A DNA stretch of 64,000 bases from Allacma fusca (Eukaryota; Arthropoda; Collembola; Symphypleona; Sminthuridae). A model generated the notes under the pieces. The model was given only the letters and a program-made list of their open reading frames with translations, ran no database searches and had not been told where the DNA came from. Below, one piece after another: positions 8,963-24,291 of this stretch. Location: the NCBI GenBank assembly GCA_947179485.1, contig OX359249.1, forward strand, positions 45,025,415 through 45,089,414, read 5' to 3'. A program made the position numbers and the translations under genes. Each line of letters begins with the position of its first letter. Position 1 is the stretch's first letter.

Positions 8963-11900
8963 GCAGACAGTATGAATGTGCTATAGTGGTATGGTTTTAG
9001 CTTTAAATGTCTTAATTTCTTGGCAAAAATTCTGACAAATTTACCCAAAATTCTGAAAATTTTTCAAAATTTAGAAAAAAAAGTACATAAATTTCTTGAT
9101 TTGCTCAAAAAGTAAATAGCGGTGTGAGATAGGAGTGCAATACTAACAGTCAGGGGAATGTGGCTTATTGCTAGTGCTGACTTAAGGAAAGCAACTAAGT
9201 TGAAATTATTAAGTGTTCCTATTATCACATCATGACTTATTAATTTAAGCCAATAATTTATACTACCCCCAGAAATGACATGGGAGCAGGAAATAATATT
9301 AAAGTAAATGTTTTTTAGGGAATTAAAATACATACAACTAGTGAGGATCCGAATTGGTCCTAGTTTCCAAACCATCAATTCCTGCGCCAGTTCCTGAATC
9401 TGTCTCAGAGTTTTACAGTCCTATAGTTCTATAATCGTGACGGACATATCATGAATTGCCATAATACTACTATAAAGAACAGTTACATCCACAAAGTTTC
9501 TAAGTTCAAAATTTTGTATAGTGAAATGAACTCCCTGACCTAATCAATCTTCTGCAATAGAATTTAGGTGATAGATTAGACAGATCTCAGTACTTGAGTA
9601 TAAAATGAATTAGCATAGCCAGTTCGCGTCGGCAGTCATTCCTATATTCTCGTGTCCCCAAATTCAAATGACAAAAGCTTAACCAATAAGCCTGGAATTA
9701 CTACTTAATAAATTCACATCCTCTTCATTAAATCTCCTTGCCTTTAATTCTGCTACCTATTAAATTCAATTAAATTCAATATTTATTGAGCATTCTTGTT
9801 TACGGCATCCATATGTACAGTTTTCAAAATAGTTTATGAAACTTTGACATTGATTTATTTATTTATGATGCATCATATTATTCTTATCCACCTCACTGTA
9901 CCATGAACGTACATAGTTACAATGATTTTCGATTTCTATATTGACAACAGCAGAACATTTTTGAGGAATTAGTAAACTGGAGATTGTTCTATCAGGCCAC
10001 TATGATGTAACATGAGACCCTAATATTCTCAGACACTCCTGATATATTCATACGTTAATCGCAAAACTACTCACCTTTAAGCTAGAGGCAATAAAGTTAA
10101 ACGAAATTCGAAATCCTTTGACATAGGTTAAAATTTTAATTTCATCACGAATAAAGATTTCTAGAGATGTGATAATCAATAATAAATCTGATACATAGTT
10201 AATTACAATGGTTAGGTTTCCATTTACTTTTTACATAGCTTCACTGTAAGATAGAGGACGTGTCGTGAAATATAATTGCAAGATTAAGCTAAATTAACCT
10301 TTTAATCACAGTTACGTAAACAGAATCGTCGGAAGCTCACCCACTCAATAAATTATTCAGTCGTAATTTTATCTCATGCAACCCGATTTTTATTGGTTTT
10401 AAATAGAATGACAGCAGTAGAAGCGGAGGAAGACTTTCAAACGTCAAGGTAAGTTTAGCTTAATCATGTTATATTCATATATACATACGTACTTATACAT
10501 AGATACATATATACATAGGTACTTACGTAGGTACATACACAACACTGTACATCGTATTGAACGGAGTCAAAGAACGGATTGAATGCACATGTTGTCTGAA
10601 CTTTGGATGAACAGGTAGACAACGCACGCTTGTTTTTTTTGCGACAGTTCGGATAAATGGTCCAGTTTAGCCCCTGACGTACTTATGGTAGGTAATTTAG
10701 TCGCTAACAGCAGATTGCAAGCGTCCTTAGAACGAAATAGACCAGTTACCTTATCGGGACTCTTCGACCTGTTCAGATGCAACTATCATGTTTTTCCCTG
10801 GAGTATCAATCCCAAAGTGAGCTGTAAACAAGTGAACAAGTGAGTAGTCCTTTATATGATTTTCTGAAATCTTTTTCAAAGCTAAATAATTGATTTGATT
10901 TTTTTAATATCCTGATATCAAAAGCTGATAGAAAAGCAAATGTTAAAAACAACGGACACTAATCCGGACTTTTATTTCAAAATTGAGATTACAATTAGTA
11001 TGTATGGACCTATGTGCCTGTATACATAATAAAGGATGCAGGGCGCTGTATACATAAATACATAGATATATCAGTATTGTATATGTATATATACTTATAC
11101 AGGCGTGGAGTAAGTATAGATACTAGTTTTTAAATACTAAGTGATAAATTCTTTCTATCTGGAATCAAGAAGGACTTTAAGAGACATTAAACTCCAGAAC
11201 ATGTTTATAAATTATTTAGCGAATGCTCCCTCGTTTTAAAAAAATTGTAATGAGCGTGATTTCATCTCCACGGAAGGGCTCATGAATATGAAGAAGATTA
11301 TATCAGGAGTAAAAAAGGAAGCACATATGAGTCCTCTGATTCTGTGTCTCCAGCTAACGCAATGTAATAATCATTAGCCTATTGCTTCCCTGGAGCTAGA
11401 CTTGTGCAGCACACGTCAAAACTCCACGAGACCATTCTTCTGGTGTGAAAGGATAAATATTGATGATGATCTGCGTTCAGCTGCTTTGAGTATTTCCATC
11501 AACTTTACCATATGAAAGCAGATAACTAATTGCTAAGCATGAAAATGGATGTTTGCAGTGAGCATCGAAATACAGTATATACTTAAAGGAGACAACGTGC
11601 AGCCGCCCTCCAACAAACAAATAATATAACATCCAACGATTGTCATAACGCACACCTTTCTTATTTGCCTGCCTGACCTAGTATTTGTTTTCCTGGCAGC
11701 GTCCTCTCACATCTGCATTCACATTTTTTCATATCCAAGTCGTGTCCTACTGACGTATGCAAGTAGAGGCAATTGCTTTCTCAACTAATATATTTGTATG
11801 TACAGATATGTAGATACTGGACCTGGCTTGCAGCTGAATCTCGAAGATCAGCTAACGTTATGAGTGTGCTGTAGTGGTGATGACTTAGAAAGGGGTACGC

Positions 11901-14900
11901 CGGCTCTGACTGCATAAAGATCTGACGGAATTGAAATTATCCCTGCGTTTCCTCAGTATGTACGTTAGTAAGGTGAATAAGCCCAGCATTATTTACGGGA
12001 AAGAGTCCGAAAACATCAAGGTGTTTGCAAACGGAGCTTGGGATTAAGAGGAAACTTGTCGTGTGGCCAGAGCCGTATGGAGCAAATGTGTGGGTAACAT
12101 CTTATCATTTTGTTCACCATGCCCCATTCTCAATTCCCTACCGGGGAAGTAACCGCTTCCAACACCTTGAGTCAAAACTTGTGGCCGAGAATTCCCTTCT
12201 CCATTCTCCTCACAAATAACTAGCGAACACCTTGCCGTGTGCCACCTGCAAAAATCCTGAAATTAGAGTGTCTACATTTACTGTCTTTAATTACAAGGGG
12301 AAAGATGATGATCATATTTACTTTACTGTATTGAATGTCCGACCGTATTATCCCTTATAGATTTAACGGTTAATTGATCAAGGTGTCTTTAACTTTAGGT
12401 AGCCATTCTTCTACTTTCGGTATTACTTTGATTTCCTCAAGTGATGGTGTAACAGTACTTTCCTAAAACACAGAATCAACCAGAGCATGTAGGTACCTCT
12501 GGGGTACGAATTCGTTTCCTTATTGGTTTAGATGAGGGAAAAGGTAAGCAAATTCCTTTTGTTTTCCCTAAATGTTTGATTTTTTTGGAAAGCACATTGT
12601 CGGTCCGAGCAGATGACAAAAATTACATAGGATATTCATACATACATTGTGCAAACAGAGGCTCTCAATTCGAATCATCTGGCTGCATCTCCTGTGAACC
12701 TTTCATGTCAAACTAATTTCCCCCGCCTGTAAGTATATGCGTCATTTGAGCGGAACTCAACAATACAAGTATGAATGAGTCAAGTCGTTAGTCGTTCCAC
12801 GGGCCTTCCACGTTCCACTTAAATATGTACTTATCAAAGGAACGCTCATTCACTAAAATTCATGGAATACTTGCTCGTACTCATTTACTGAATACTATAC
12901 GTGATTTTAGGTTCTTTGCTGGTTGACCCTTCGGAAATCTATGCATGCTTGAAATTATTATTTACTTAGCTCATATGTTGTAATCCTTTGCTCAGATTGT
13001 GACTCATGTGCAACGTTTTTCAACAGTATAATAGGATAATTAACTGTAATTACAGGAGCTCAGATATGGTTGAGATATTTTCTATTGGACTATTTCTATT
13101 GCTACTGTGCAGATATTTCTGTATGTAATTTATTATGTATGTAAGTAAGTATTTATATATGTATGTACAGAGTAAGTGCCTGTAGTACACGGGTGATGAA
13201 ATGGAGATAAATGCACTCTTGACGTTCCTGTATATTGTGAAGTACTGTTTAATAACTGCCCTCGTTGACTCATTTGACAATCCATAAATCCAGATTCAAA
13301 TTTCGATCAGGTATTTAATATAGAAGTCATGTTCAAGCTCATTGTTTACAAATTACATTGTATTTCCACACACGATCGTGACTCGTGTTGTCCTGTGCTG
13401 GACAAGAATAGGGGAACTAAATTCTATAGATAGATTGACTTATGAAGCATGAATTTAACGTTTGCATAGTAAGTGTTGGAAATCGAACCATTACCCCTGT
13501 GCCTTACCGAAGTAGATTTTCCAATAATTATGTCTTCCACGGAAACAGGAATAATAATTGCTGCGAAGGGTAATTTTACTACTACAGGAAATCCTAGTTT
13601 TTTTTGGACACACAAGCATAACGACACGAGACACCAGTTCTTGATCACACGTCCCTACACATGCACGGGCTAGATTCTCATCAGTTTGTAATATTAAATC
13701 AAAGAGAAAACATTCATGGTGTTTGTAAAATGTCATCAAAATGTAAAAATAATGAAAGTACATAGTATGCGCTGTCCCTTGATTATTGAGGCACACATGA
13801 TCAGGTTAATAAGAACAAAATGTTGAACGTCTATCCAGGGAATAAAAAGGTCTTTTTTTAAAACGCCGTGACTCCAAAATTAAATGCTCATGTAAATGGT
13901 TGATGCTGTATTCCAGAAGCATCTGCATAATGCGTTTTTTTACATCGCATAATAATAAAATAATCAATAAAGAGACTGTAAAGAACTGGTTTAAACAATC
14001 AAGTTTACATTCAGCATATCGAAGGGTCAGCGGGTATCGTGGCATTGTACACATGTTTTTGTATACAAAGCAGTGACTCCTTGAGGTTTGAAATGGTTGT
14101 AGGAGTGAAACCAGAATTGATGTATCTATAGAAAACTACGTATACGTAGCTCTAGCTACCTGTCGTCTATGCGGTGGTACTAGTAATAGACATTCATACG
14201 TTTCATGTCTACATTGACTTATTACTATTGCTATTACAAAAACTTGTCTGTATATACCACGCATAATTAAAGCCATGCATTCTTTCAGAGCTCTTCTTAA
14301 AACAACTGAATTAAAAGATAAACGTGTGTCAGTTGTTTGAGTTGAGCCTTACAAATGACCATTTTACTGTACCGTCAGTTCCTATTATGATTGTAATGAT
14401 CAGAATCAGTCTCTGGAGGTATCTCCTTAAGTAACATACCAACCTTATCTGTTCCTTGTAGAAAGCTAGTTGTCGGTGCTTGATTGCTTACAAATGCGAA
14501 CTATGTATGAGAATGTAAGTTTTGGCCGTTACATAGAACTGCAATCACAATTGGAAAATACAGACGTCAGTTGGAGATTCAACGAATTTTTCCGACAGAA
14601 AATCTGGTTATACCTCATCTGCTTTCCTCAAACAGCTTGGGGTGAGCGAAAGATGCTGATACTGGAACCGTGATCTGAGGCTTTGGCGTGACCACCACTT
14701 GTCTTCGTCTGGAGTTCATGCATGACAACTGTCGTCTTTTTGCAACGAAATCAGCCAAATTGAATATACTGCCAGAAGGCTTTGTTTGATTTTTTAATGA
14801 AAGCACACAATTGGATTTTACTCAAAGTTTAAAGGTGAATATATTATGTTTTTCTTAGTCTTGCAGATTTTATTTTGATATCTGTTGCATTTACCTGCTG

Positions 14901-14973
14901 GGTCATTCATTACCGTCACTTCGCACTTTCATACAACTCGTCGGCAACAATTATTACAATTTTAATCTAAACT
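8963..14973. other. Gene-free stretch with TACATA-type simple repeats
   Basis: I can support no gene here. Imperfect TACATA/TATGTA tracts occur at about 10475-10550, 11010-11100 and 13124-13170. All open frames are short and lack splice context or recognisable motifs. Confidence 0.5.
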
Positions 14974-15009
14974 CAGAGAAAGAGAGAGAGAGAGAGAGAG
15001 ACAGACAGA
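14974..15009 (+). repeat. (AG)n microsatellite with ACAG tail
   Basis: A mostly AG dinucleotide run to 15000 is followed by two ACAG units. Confidence 0.9.
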
Positions 15010-18000
15010 CCGCAGCTGGTGAATTGCTTGTGTATCATTTAATATAAGTTTTTTTTCCTTTAATACTATATTTTGCTTCAGTTCTTTTTGACATTTCTCG
15101 CTGAAGAACAGGTTTGCGAAAAACCTGGGTTTTACAAACAGGTTCTGGGTATTAGCTCATGATAATATTTCGTTTTTTCATCTCGTGGTCTTATTTCGCT
15201 TTCGGTTTCAGTATCCTCCTGGAGTGATTGATGGGCAACGGATGGATAAAAAAAGTGTTCCAATTTGTGAAAACGCAATTGTGGATGCTAAACCTCAGAA
15301 CCCGGGGAAAAAATTATTGGCTTGAAGAGCCCACCTCGTCTGCATATTTTTTTCTAATTTCTAATCAACTGACCCTTTATTTACAGCGTCGGACTTAAAG
15401 AGCCACAAAATGGAGCTAAATGCAATGTGATAATGTAAGAATTTTTTCATCGTTTTAGAAATGATCTACAACTACCTGAACATTCCAACAACTCCAGAAG
15501 TCCATCTGTCTCATTTTATGCTCTTAGTTGTTCACTAGCTCCATAAACATCCCATCATTTTTTACTGTTTTAAAAAGCAAACGATTATGATTTGTACTCC
15601 TAAATTTAGGTGAATTATGGGTGTTAAAATACAGAAGCGGCTCAATTTTTTTTCGTGGCGTTGGAAAAATTCAAGTTGTTGATTCCCTTTGTTAATATGT
15701 TTCAAGTACCTTATTTTGCGGTAGCCATAATTAGTAGGTGTTTGAATGTAACAATTAGGCAGAACTCCTTCGAGTTACACACCCTTATCGATTTATTTAA
15801 AAGGAGGCAAATAACACTCTTTTGGAGCCAGGTAAATGCTGTGATGGATGTACTATGAATTTACCGTCTTTTACAGATGAGCCCGTGAGATTTTTATAGA
15901 GAAATGGAGAGATGGAAACCAAGTGGGGTTGTGTTGGAAAACGATTAAGAACATTCAAGGGAAGCCGGATCGGCATGGAATCTAATATATTGTTCTAAGT
16001 TGTAAATGAAAAGGGATCCAAAGGATTGTCACACTGTGAACCCGTTACCTTTTACCACATGAGGACTCCATGGGAGGCTTCTTCCCCCGTCTAGTAGCTC
16101 AATGAAGTCGAATGACAGTAACTTCACAACAACTTCTTCGCACGCCTCACCAATCGTATTCATTATATCCCATGAACGAAGGAACAAATAAATGAGGAAG
16201 ACAAGGCCTCATCCAAGACCGCTCAACATGTCAATCAATTACCTTTTATTTATTCTACTCCCCATTTCTTCCCATCTCTACTCCATTATTAAAATTCGGC
16301 CCAGTTGACAGTCTCCTCCTGTATGTATTTACCTTCACAATATACAGCCCAGCTAGCAATCTTCAGCCCTTTGGTACACGTGAATAAATAATTACTCCAA
16401 CTTGTAAGTACTCCTTATTCAGTGTCAAACACTTGTAATTATGTACGAGATTTGAATGGGGATTCATGTGACACTGAAAAAGGACAGTTTTTTCCTTCTC
16501 TCGAAGAACATTACCTTATCTGAAAAAAATTTCAAAGAACCCAAAAAGGGATGGTGTGTATCTACCCCTGTTTTTTTTTAAAAATAGTTCAACTAATTGA
16601 AATCGTGAAAACTCACGTGATGTGTAGCAATTAGTTTTTATTTTTTCAATAATAACAAATTACTTTTGTCACTTTTACCAGGAAAATATCATTTGGAGGC
16701 GTTTGGTCAGCAGTGTGTCGTGCAGTCGCCAACTCTCTGGTCCTGAAAGGTAGGGAAAATGTCTCTTGGGATATAAAAATCCAAAGTGAACAGTCTTCTG
16801 TCAAGTTGATGTTTATTATCTTCATACAAAGTGTCATTTATTATCTGTTTAACCCTGTTGCTGCTGGACAGCTAATAGTTTTGAAAACAACGTCAACTCT
16901 TGTCTAAAGTATAGCTTCCTTTTTTGTACATACTCTGAAGGAAATAAGGCTTGTTCTCATTGTTCATGTACACGCTGTATAAATATAGGCTGGCATTTGA
17001 ACTATACTATATGTTGATGTAGGGGGATATAACCACGAGCATTATATCCGATTCCAAAATGCATTACTCCACTGCAATTATTCAGCACCGAAGCTCCCTT
17101 CAAGCCATATGATCAGCAAGGAAAAAAGGAAAGTCATTTTTAACATTCTTGGGAGTACAAGAACCAGGTTCGTTCCGGGAGCCATTTAGATATGGTGTTG
17201 GAACATTAAACGTTGTAAATGACTTGATGGATGGAAACGGAAGGATCGTTTTAACTTGTTTTCTACCCTTTCACCATGTAAACCCCGTAACTTGTTTTTA
17301 TAAATTGATAGAAACATATCCACTGCCTTCGTACACTTTGGACCTTTGGAGCGGAGGTTGAGCATTTGAGGCTTTTAATTCTACTGCTTTATCATCATAA
17401 GGTACACAAGGAACATTTCTCAAACAAAAATAACTTCGCATTAATGGTAGTGCTCACGTCGCTTGAGGGATATCTTAAATCCATCATATTTTGTGCTATT
17501 AACCAGTATCCAGTATAGTTACGAAGGTTACTTAAGCTGTAAATTCTCTGACGTTGTTCCCTCTTTCTACTCACTCACCTAACTGGCAATCCAGAAGCCA
17601 AGGTTCATCTGTCTTCAGGCTTGTTTCAAAACTTATTAAAGAATTTTAACTTCCACTTAAGGATTTAATAGCGGCTTTGAGCATCCTACCGCTCCTTTGA
17701 AAGTTGAGAATTCCCTACTGCTCAACCTTTAATTCCCCTTATTTTGATTGTAATAGATCCTTAATTATGTCTTAAAAGTGTTAAAGGGTTGCGTTTTTAC
17801 GCCTCATCCTTCCACTTCCGAAATGCATGACTGGGTGGATATTCCGATTTCTAATAATTACAGGTTTTCCCTTTTTAACGTTGTATCCTGAGCATTAATT
17901 TACTTTTATGAAAATTCTTCAGTTCGGTATAGATCCTTCTTTAAAATTAGAGACTTTTGGAGCTCATCAAAAGGGTATAGTTACAACTTCGGTTCATCAT

Positions 18001-21000
18001 TTTTATGATTCATATATAATTATTGTAATGCAAGTTCCAAGTCTTTTTAATTTACAAAAAGCTAAGTCCTATAGGTACTTGCAGGCCGAGCGCTGAATAC
18101 GATAGTAATGTGTAGAAAATTATTTGAAGGACACACTAATACTGCAATGGAGTGCATGTACTGAGCTACAACTTTTGCATGAACATCAATACTTATATTT
18201 ATATTGCCCGTAAATGTATACAAGGGAGTTTGACAAGGGAATAGATTTTTCTTCCTACTACTTTAAAAGAAGGTAACGTTGTTTGGAAACATCTAAGTTG
18301 CCTAACGGTTTTTATCCGACTTGTTAAATCAGTACTAAATAAGTTAATAATTATAATTAGCTAGTAAAATAAGTACTACAAATGCTTCAATGAATTTAAA
18401 GGATTGGAAGCAGGGTGTAATAAAATTCGGGGTTAAAAAATACAAATAGAAACAAAGTATTTGTCTTCGCAGATCTGATTTTTTGACTGTGAATAATTTA
18501 TTTTAAGAACGTTGTAAAAACATTTTTATAAAAAGGATACAGTTCCTTGTTCGACGTATGTGTAATATGTAATTGAATTATTGTGAGGCACTACGTTTTT
18601 AATGAACAACATGTATGTCCATTATTAGAAGAAAATTAAATCTATGTAATCCGCTCCATTTATAAAGGATGAGGTCATATAAGTCTGAAAATACTTCCGT
18701 GTTGTCATGCTCCTCTTCCCATACCTTAAGGACACAGTGAAGTGTGGCAGGGCCCAGGAAAGGCCGAACATTGGGGTTTAGGATGATAATTTCGTTCCCG
18801 TACAGATATTTACAATAGCATGTCAACGGGAGACCTGGCTTGTAATGCTGAGTTAATACCAGCAATGATGCTCAAAATATAGGATGAGGCAACAACTTCA
18901 AGAATATCGTGTTGATGACAAGAAATTTTCACGCTAAGGTGATGAGTCAAAATTTCCCCTAAGTAGTATTCTAAAGCCATTTATTATTGCACATTCTCTT
19001 TCCCTCGTCAAAAGAAAACCACATCTAAAGCTCCTCAATTCAATGTGCTACTGTGCAAGCCAAAAACTCACACTTAGTTCAATTCTCCTATTCTCCGTCT
19101 ACTAAAGTGGTACAAGGCGTGCGAACAGGAACGAAAGAACAAGACGTTCCAGGGTGTCGTGTACATTTCACCCCGTACACGTTTTTGTCTTACTAATACT
19201 AAATTATTACTAGAAACAAATTCTATTCCTATACATATATTTGTATTTATTCAATTGTGAAATCTAATCTAATTGAAAGTCTTAAATCAAGTTGTACAAA
19301 CTCATTCAGATTCAGATGTCATAGTTAGTCTCGCTTTAATAAAAATTCTTTTGAAATAATGTCAAATAAACTTTTGGAATTCATTCCTAGGAATTGCTGA
19401 AGTGCTCCCACCCGTGCTGAAGGAATTTTAATGTTTCATATATATTCATAGATTGAGTCTACTCGTAATTTTTCCTTATGCAATGTGTATGTGGAAATGA
19501 TGTGCTAGATATTAGCGCCTTCTGGAATGGGGTGGAAAAAAAGTTGATTAATGTTGTAGGACTAAGTAAATTGAATTTACAATACATGTTTTATCAGAGG
19601 CATTCCAGATTACGCAGGAAGATACTTAGGTAAAGAGAGGGGACACAGATAATCCACCGAGATAAAATCCTCGGATTCTGGAAAGGCACGTGGGCATTTT
19701 TTGATAAATATCTTGTAAAAAGTATGTTCCTCCTAGAAGTTTGGTTGATGTTAAAAAGGATACTTGATTAATGCATTTGGTTTTACTAAACAGATCCCTA
19801 ACGGTTTGGAGTACACTGCTGACTACTACAAAAAATGAAGGTGAAGCCCTGAACCTCCGCCAGTTTTTTTCCATCATCTATAAATATATAGATATGTACA
19901 TACATACATACATACACACATAGTCAGCTACAGTCATCATGAGCCGAGATAAAAGGGGTATTTAGCCCATTACGGAAAGGAAGATTTTCTGGAGAAACGG
20001 ACTTCCAATCGGTGCTGTATTTTTACTCAAAATTATGTTCTACCTCAATGATTTAGAATATTTCGAATTTATAGTTTGCTCTCTGTTCAGTTCTTAGCGT
20101 AGCGTAGCAATAGAGTGCTATTATGGATGATTATTGTAAGCTATTGTGCTTAAGTGGAGCCTCTTTTTTATCTGAAGAGCTCTCCAAGTCGGAACTTGCA
20201 ACTGTTGGTTTCCAAATGCCAATGGCTCATAGTAATAGTCATCACGTATAGGTATATGAATTCAGGTATAATTACACAGTGCATATTTTGCTCGACTAGA
20301 CATTTTGGTCCTGACCCCGGAAAGTATACGCGTAATGTATAGATACTTGAGAGGGGATGTACGCCCCAACGGAAAAATCTGGATAGGTTGAACTCCAGTA
20401 GATAAGGTATTTAGTGGAATAAGCAGCCCGTTTATAATATCATCAAAAAGATACTGTACTAAAAATAAAAGGAAGAAGAGTTTACCTTTGCATTGAATTC
20501 CAAGCCCTTGCTTACTATGATAAATGAAGGGAAGAAAGAAGGTGATACCTCGTACACAGCTGCACCCCCGCACGCGTGTTATCACACAAAAAAATCCAGT
20601 TCTACACGAAAATTACATTTGGAAGTACAAATTGACTTCTACCTTCACAATCGATATCGGCTTACGTTGTCCATTCAATCTACACCAGAGCCCTTTCCCT
20701 CTCAAATTACCTTCAGTTTTCACTCTCGACTCAAGTCCTTTAAAATCCTTAGCCATTGCAATACATACTTTTAAAATTTTCAATCCAAGCTCACAGATGT
20801 AATTATTATTGCTCTTTATCATGACGTATCGTAAAAAGGCTTCAAGAGCTATGTTATATTTTTATCCATGCATTTAGATAACAAGAGCATCCTGGTTTAC
20901 ACCGTTCTCAATGCCTCTCCTTAATTATTATTAATTTCTTGGGTTGCAAAAAATTGACAGAATTAATCTTCCCAACCCTTACCTCAGCTGAGTCCATTAA

Positions 21001-24000
21001 TTACCAGCATATTTAATTCCAAGAATGAGCTTTCAAAGTCCTTTTTTGAATGATTTCACAAAAAGTGCGTATTAATTAATAAGACCGTGTCCAAGAGAAG
21101 AATTTCTGAGAAAAATCATTAAGTTGTAAGCGAATTTTTTTGTTCCTACAAGCACTACATTAGCCATAAGAAATGACGCTTTTCTATCTGTACAAGGTTA
21201 GACATATTTTAGCCTTAATATGCTACAACTGGATCCTACAAGGTGTAATTACAAAGTTCATGAATTTCTAAGAGACTAAGCTACAGGATTTTGTTTAACG
21301 GCCAGAACCATAATTTGCATTTAGGTTTTAGAACTTAGTTGGACGACAGCTTAAAATACCAATTTCTTTTACACCATGCGTTATCTGTCATATATCTGCA
21401 TTTGTCACAGGGACGCTGATACGTCTAAAGTCGGATGCATGACATTGCTCGATGTGGAGGTGAAGCTTAAGCATAATAATACTGGAGAGGTGAGAAAGTG
21501 ACACTTAACAGCACAGATTAAACTCTCAACGCCCAATCTCGGATTGTTAATAACAAATATGACGGGCTTAGGAAGTTGTTACACGAAATGTCACCATTTG
21601 GGATTTAAGTCATTTTTCCAATTATCTAAGTCATACCTTGCCGCGACCAAAGCAAAGATAACTTCTCGCCTCACATCAAACCTGAGAGAACTATGGGGCA
21701 GACTCGATCTTGTCAGGTAATCAGCACCAGCCGAAGAGAAAGCTCAATAGAATCTAACAATATGCGGCAAGGTTGCAGAAGAAAATCCGATTATCGTGAC
21801 GTGTCGGCTTTTTCTTATTAATTTACTTTGTGAACCTTCTGTTGTGCTAAATGTCAGCACTGTCCACGTCACGTCAGTATTGATGCCTTGCAGGGCTGAC
21901 TTTGTGGACATCACAGCAGAATTTGTTCAAAAGACAATATTTAATTTAATATGATTTCTTTTTTTTTTAGTTTAAGTAAACGAAACTCAAATTTAGATAA
22001 TAATATTTAATGTCATTTGTAGTGTGTAAAAATAGGGAGGGGCAAGATTGGCTGGAATACTGTATCCTTTTTGAATATGAAATATCGCAGTGCTTCATTC
22101 AAAAGCTGTTGGAAGATTTGACGGTGTGGATGATAGTATTTTGTAAAGGACAAAGTAAGATCCGAGCCTATATGTTTGGCTTAAGCTTCGTGGTAGAAGT
22201 AAGTTCGGAGATCCCAGGGACGGTATCTAAGTGAGTAATGCAATCCCATTTATTAATATCGTGTTTTATTTACTTAATAGCAAGCTTACAAGGCTCGAAT
22301 CATTGTAATCAAAAAGCTTCTCAGGCAAATGTGAAACGGGCGTTGGAATGGTAAACACCCCTGATTATAATTCTGGAGATACTGATGGTATTGACCGAGC
22401 TAAACCCTGTCCTGTCCCTGATTTAATTCGCCGGTCTTGTATAGGGGTGACTGGCATTAGCGCATAGATACTGTCAATGTAGAGCAACCTAACTTCATTC
22501 AAGCTGAGGTGTAATATATCCAGATTTACCACGGCACTACCTCCACATATACAGATAATTAGATGCGGCGCTGTTCCATGCACTCGTATTAGTTATTCTT
22601 GGGCACGTAAAATAAGTCTAGGGCAACATAGTTTTACTGTGACTAGGACATCCATTTATACTCCCGCACACGTGGGCTTCGCTGCTTTCATGCACAAGTT
22701 AACAATGACAAAAGTTTTGAATGAAACTGGGAAGAGTGTATCGTATGTAATGACGGTGTCATTTATTATTACGTCCGCATGCACATCCACAGTCTCAGGG
22801 CAGCTCTGCCAACCACTATTGGATCCCCTCCATTGATTCATTCATTCATTATTGTGAGCTATAAGCATTGTAAATATAAACATCAGTGTACTATTTAATG
22901 CTATCTTTTCGTGGTCCAAACCCACCGTTATCTTTTTCTTCCTCGTTTGTGTGCACACGAAGGAAGAGACAGTCTAAAATGTGTTATTCATTTCATGGAT
23001 TCCCTATTGAAAACAGGGAGGTCGTCCTATGATACAGAGCTTACCTTTACTCTTTCTCCTTTATTAAACTGGCAACAAACAATATTCCCAAACATTAAAA
23101 GCCACTTCATGAACAGTCCCGACTTTGTTATCCTACCACAACATAACAAACCATTAAAATGTTTCCTCTCCACTTCCACAAAACGTCTCCTCCCTGACGA
23201 GACGAGACTTCTTACTCTTGCTCTATTCTAAATTAAATATTTTAAATAATTTAAAATATCAGCTCAACCAATTCAAAGGTGACGAAATGGACTTAACGAG
23301 TAACCTTCAATAACCACACTGGATCAATTAGTTACCACCAAATGTCTATCAGGGCTTCTGGAAAACTGCTTTGGCCATGTAAAACATATCCAGCGATAAC
23401 CCTCTACACATCCAACCATGTATGACTCAGAGCGTTTGTATGTACAACTGGCTCTTAGGCAATTATAATAATCAAAGAAAGCCAGAATGGTTTGCGTGAT
23501 AGGAAATGTACACAGAGACTTCTGTGGGATTGCAAAACCTAGACCAGGTACTTTTAATCCTAATGACAGCTTTCAGCAAACTACGCAGACCATAATTAGT
23601 CCTGACTTAAATGTTATACGTACATGCTCTGTAATGAACTTGCAGAAGTTCCTTTCAAAAATATTCATCAAAAAGAATCCTTTGGAACCGTGCATCATTC
23701 TGATATAAAATGCGTAGATCAGAAGTGCTGGGTGGATAAGGAAATCTCCAGTTGGAGTAACAGGAAATCAACAGGTTTTCATAATGATGCATAAAAACAG
23801 CAACAGGTGTACTCACGTTTCTAATGGATTTCTGTAATAATGAATTCTTGGAAATAAAATATCTTTTTAAATTTTCCACTGGTACAGAAAGTAATGCATA
23901 TCTCCTCCAAGGTCCTATAAGCGTATGTGTAGCTCTGGGGTCCAAAGTGCTTCTAGATAATTAAGTGTGCATCTCCGACTTTAATACCTGAGCTCACGAA

Positions 24001-24251
24001 AATATCAAGTGATCAATATCAGGGATGTGAGTCAACTTAATCGCGTATGTCTATGTATGTATATGTATGTACGTACATCAGAGAAAAAAAGCAGCTCGAA
24101 AAGTGTGTTCTGTCGTGTGTCTGGTCTCCTGGTCTGGTCTATTTGAATGTGAGTATGCAATTCTGATTAGTTTCTGTTAACCCTTTCTTCTTGGAGCATT
24201 TTCGAGTGGTCAAGAGCTACAAAGTCTGCAAAAAACTATGTACACAAGAAT
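15010..24251. other. Gene-free stretch, AT-rich
   Basis: No gene supported. It contains a CATA tetranucleotide tract at 19897-19920 and TATG/TACG tracts at about 24047-24078. Frames such as 18599-18865 (minus) are open for 60-107 codons, but none shows a known motif or a convincing exon structure. Confidence 0.5.
19897..19920 (+). repeat. (CATA)n microsatellite
   Basis: About five CATA units pass into ACACACA. Confidence 0.85.
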
Positions 24252-24291
24252 ATGTATATATAGAATATATATATATAATTATATATATATA
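24252..24291. repeat. (AT)n microsatellite
   Basis: An almost pure AT run, interrupted by GAA and AATT; self-complementary. Confidence 0.85.
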